Positions 61,387 through 64,000 of a stretch of DNA of 64,000 nt are shown here, in pieces. The notes under the pieces were generated by a model. That model saw nothing but the letters and a program-made list of their open reading frames with translations, was not told where the DNA came from and made no database searches. The position numbers and the translations under genes are program-made. The stretch is taken from positions 34,153 through 98,152 of the forward strand of contig DPRM01000135.1 in NCBI GenBank assembly GCA_003537645.1. The letters are read 5' to 3'. How positions within the stretch are numbered: the first letter of the stretch is position 1; every line of letters starts with the position of its first letter. Source of the stretch: Prolixibacteraceae bacterium. GTDB lineage: Bacteria > Bacteroidota > Bacteroidia > Bacteroidales > Prolixibacteraceae.

Positions 61387-64000
61387 ATGTATGCAATGAA
61401 AAATCCTATCATATTTATTATCAGCTTATTTTTATCTCTTAAGTGCTATTCAAACGATACAAAGTATTTTCTTTCAGAATTGGAAGAACCTTTGCCAACT
61501 GCTACAATAACCTCCATCCACCAATTAATTTGTGATGGAGAAACAGCCACCATCGAAATTGCGCTCACAGGCCGTGGTCCCTGGGATTTGACTTATTCGG
61601 ATGATTTAGGCAATGTAAAAACCATTACCGGTATCACCGACAGCATTTACACATTAAGAGTTAGCCCTGCATTTTCGACCCTATTTTTTATTACTGAAGT
61701 GAAAGACCAGAACGCGGTGAATGGGGAAGATTCGTCACCTATTTGGGTATTTGTTAGCCCAAGGCCGGTATTTATAAGAACCATTCATGCTTCCGAATTA
61801 AAATCAGCCGGGCAGGATATTATCATAGAACAGGTATGCGTGGGAGCCACCAGGAACTACCGCGTTGAGGGCGAACAAGGTTCGGTTTATACCTGGGAAC
61901 TATACAACACATCAGATATAAAAATCAATATACCCAATCAGGCAGGCCGAAGCTTTTCTGCAACCGATCCCGACGGAGATACTCATTACATGAACGAAGT
62001 AACTATTCAATGGAACAATGCCGGCGTTTTAAAGCTTAAGGTCATCCAGCAATCGCTAAATAACTGCGAAACCACCAACCAGGGTTTTATTGAAGTATTT
62101 GAGCAGCCCACCGTATGGGCAGGCAATCCGTTAAGCATTTGCGCCGCCGAAAAGATTTACCTTACCAGCTCGGATGCCAATCATTACAGTAGTTTACTCT
62201 GGACTACCTCGGGCGACGGCTATTTCGACGAGCCAACAGCTTTGCACACCGCATACAACAGCGGCCCGAACGACCTCATTACCGGCAGTGTAAAACTAAC
62301 GCTCACTGCCTTCGGAAAAGGTAACCCGAATACCTGTGCTCCCGCCACATCAACATTGGTAGCTACCTTCAGGGTCATACCAAATCTCGTCATCAATGAA
62401 CCGGCTCCGGTTTGTGCGCCCGCCGCCATCGACTTATCGCTGGCTTCGGTAACACTCGGCAGCGACCCCGATGTGGACAACTTCGAATATTTTGCCGACC
62501 TGATGGCTACCATTCCGCTGCTCAATTACAAAACCATTGACCGCGCCGGAACATATTACATCCGCGGAACCAACGCGGCAGGCTGTTCTGTAATCCAGCC
62601 GGTAAATGTGACGTTTAATAAATTGATTGTACCCAATTTTGCGTCCATCAGCGATGTTTGCCTAAATAGTATCCAACAGTTGCCTGCCTCCAACTTTAAC
62701 GGAATTTCGGGACACTGGGAACCTTCAGCTATCGTAAATACCACTACTGAAGGAGAGTTCTCATATACTTTTAAAGTTTATCCTGGTCAATGCGCTAAGG
62801 ATACCACAATCGCTATCAGAGTGGCTAAACCTGTTACTCCTAATTTCAGCTTATCAAATGAGCTTTGCCAAGGAAGTGTTCCATTCGTTTTACCAACAAC
62901 ATCTATTGAAGGGATTTCCGGGACTTGGCTACCTGCTGTAATTGAAACCAACCAATTGGGCTCGAAAAGTTACATATTCACCCCTTCTGCAGGGCAATGC
63001 GTTCAATACAAGGTCGAATCAATCAGGATTATAGAGAAAATCACACCCACATTCAATGTAATAGGGCCATTCTGCTTTGGCAGTTCACCACAAGCATTGC
63101 CAACGACTTCTGCCAATGGAATTGCCGGAACTTGGTCGCCTTCAGCAATAGCAACCAATAAATCGGGCATATCAATCTACACTTATACTCCTGATGATGA
63201 TTGCGCAGTGCCCGTCACCATCCCCATCGAAATCTACGAACCAATTACCGTCGATGTAAAATTTGCTCCGTTGAGTATTTTGGGCGGAAAAACACAGGTA
63301 ACTGTTACCGCAACCGGAGGCACAGGTTTTTATAGCAGCGGAACTGGCGTTTTTGATTACAGTTCGGGCACATATATTTTTACCGTAACAGACAATGCTG
63401 GCTGCGAAAGCTCCCCAAAAACAATCTACATCAGCGAACCGCAACAATTCGATGTGGAAGCTAAAATTCTGGCCGCAGCTCCGTGTTTTGGAGGGAATGC
63501 ATTGATTCAGGCAAAATCTTCAGGAGGAAAACCAAAATACAAATACACATTGACTGGAGGAAAAACGCCCTATAGCTATATGAACGATAGTACCTTTTAT
63601 ATTTCTGCCTCCGACATTCCTTACCAGTTCGAGGTAATTGATGCTGAAGGTAAATTCGCCCAATCGAATATCCTGGAAGTAACCCAGCCGCCAAAAATTG
63701 AACTCACCGCTTCGGGCACCGAAACCTCGTGCGCGGGAATGGCCGACGGAACTGCCACCGTTGAACCTAAGTTTGGACAAGCGCCTTACTTTTACAAATG
63801 GGACAATGAGCAAACCACCGCAACTGCTACCGGACTTTCTGCCGGAACGCATTGGGTTACAGTTTGGGATCAACTGGATTGCTACCGGGTTACGATTGAT
63901 GTGGTTGTTTCCGACCCATCCGTTAAAACATTACAAGCCAGTGCTACTGATCCAAAATGTCATGGCGAAGCGGGAACCATTCTTTTCACCTTCACCAATG
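61387..64000 (+). CDS. N-terminal part of a very large SprB/Ig-like repeat surface protein (3' end outside window)
   Basis: The frame is open from ATG 61387 to the window edge (871 codons) with no stop. A start at ATG 61396 ('MKNPIIFIISLFLSLKCYSND') would fit the signal peptide slightly better. The mature protein is a series of beta domains. First come several Ig/PKD-like units rich in Thr, Ser and Asn, each with paired cysteines ('QLICDGETATI', 'LSICAAEKIYLT', 'PAPVCAPAAIDL', 'SDVCLNSIQQLPAS', 'NELCQGSVPFVLP', 'GPFCFGSSPQALP'). They are followed near the edge by SprB-type units ('TVTATGGTGFYSSGTGVF', 'GTYIFTVTDNAGCESS', 'TSCAGMADGTATVE', 'GTHWVTVWDQLDCY'). Such proteins are T9SS-exported adhesins, sometimes needed for gliding. 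A C-terminal sorting domain is expected beyond the window. No function beyond surface exposure is claimed. Confidence 0.85.
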   Translation, partial: MYAMKNPIIFIISLFLSLKCYSNDTKYFLSELEEPLPTATITSIHQLICDGETATIEIALTGRGPWDLTYSDDLGNVKTITGITDSIYTLRVSPAFSTLFFITEVKDQNAVNGEDSSPIWVFVSPRPVFIRTIHASELKSAGQDIIIEQVCVGATRNYRVEGEQGSVYTWELYNTSDIKINIPNQAGRSFSATDPDGDTHYMNEVTIQWNNAGVLKLKVIQQSLNNCETTNQGFIEVFEQPTVWAGNPLSICAAEKIYLTSSDANHYSSLLWTTSGDGYFDEPTALHTAYNSGPNDLITGSVKLTLTAFGKGNPNTCAPATSTLVATFRVIPNLVINEPAPVCAPAAIDLSLASVTLGSDPDVDNFEYFADLMATIPLLNYKTIDRAGTYYIRGTNAAGCSVIQPVNVTFNKLIVPNFASISDVCLNSIQQLPASNFNGISGHWEPSAIVNTTTEGEFSYTFKVYPGQCAKDTTIAIRVAKPVTPNFSLSNELCQGSVPFVLPTTSIEGISGTWLPAVIETNQLGSKSYIFTPSAGQCVQYKVESIRIIEKITPTFNVIGPFCFGSSPQALPTTSANGIAGTWSPSAIATNKSGISIYTYTPDDDCAVPVTIPIEIYEPITVDVKFAPLSILGGKTQVTVTATGGTGFYSSGTGVFDYSSGTYIFTVTDNAGCESSPKTIYISEPQQFDVEAKILAAAPCFGGNALIQAKSSGGKPKYKYTLTGGKTPYSYMNDSTFYISASDIPYQFEVIDAEGKFAQSNILEVTQPPKIELTASGTETSCAGMADGTATVEPKFGQAPYFYKWDNEQTTATATGLSAGTHWVTVWDQLDCYRVTIDVVVSDPSVKTLQASATDPKCHGEAGTILFTFTN

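Overview
The window reads as chromosomal DNA of a Bacteroidota bacterium, probably of the Bacteroidales/Marinilabiliales side. The reasons are: several secreted proteins end in a type IX secretion (T9SS) sorting domain, a PorQ-like T9SS protein is present, the sensor kinases are of the Reg_prop/Y_Y_Y and PAS-rich types typical of this phylum, there are no strong Shine-Dalgarno sequences, and folP, cdaA, DUF1599, DoxX-redoxin and porQ lie together. The order-level placement is an inference. I saw no rRNA, tRNA, CRISPR array, prophage or insertion-sequence transposase.

Region 1 (1-13.3 kb) is a plant cell-wall degradation cluster on the + strand. It holds two GH5 glucanases, a GH10 xylanase, a DUF1349 protein, two GH26 mannanases and a GH30-like enzyme, plus one GT39-like membrane glycosyltransferase. 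Three of the large enzymes carry carbohydrate-binding-like modules and T9SS sorting domains, so they should be secreted or surface bound. The shorter ones have only a Sec signal and are probably periplasmic or otherwise cell associated. No SusC/SusD pair lies in the window.

Region 2 (13.3-20.4 kb) holds housekeeping and small genes (ThpR, an SRPBCC protein, a DoxX-like protein, an MFS transporter) and a lipoprotein-like, propeller-type sensor kinase whose blades repeat exactly every 126 bp.

Region 3 (20.8-48.6 kb) is a signalling island. Seven more histidine kinases, most of them soluble and built from long chains of PAS and GAF domains, alternate with receiver proteins. Only two products have a recognisable DNA-binding output: a LuxR-type regulator at 26.7 kb and a KdpE-like regulator at 41.7 kb. 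The largest kinase is split by a single extra base at 29250. A TrkH potassium transporter with a shortened KdpD and KdpE forms a separate potassium unit inside the island.

Region 4 (48.6-60.5 kb) has an M16 peptidase pair, a nitronate monooxygenase/FabK-like flavoprotein, a large CotH-type secreted protein, the diadenylate cyclase CdaA, FolP, a DUF1599 protein, a DoxX-redoxin fusion and PorQ. Just after porQ lies a decayed toxin-antitoxin module. Its toxin has lost its middle through a deletion at a short repeat, and the module is bracketed by two copies of the porQ 3' end. The window ends inside a very large SprB/Ig-like repeat adhesin.

Several intergenic regions carry palindromic elements that look like dispersed repeats, including a three-hairpin, cross-shaped element at 19089-19174.
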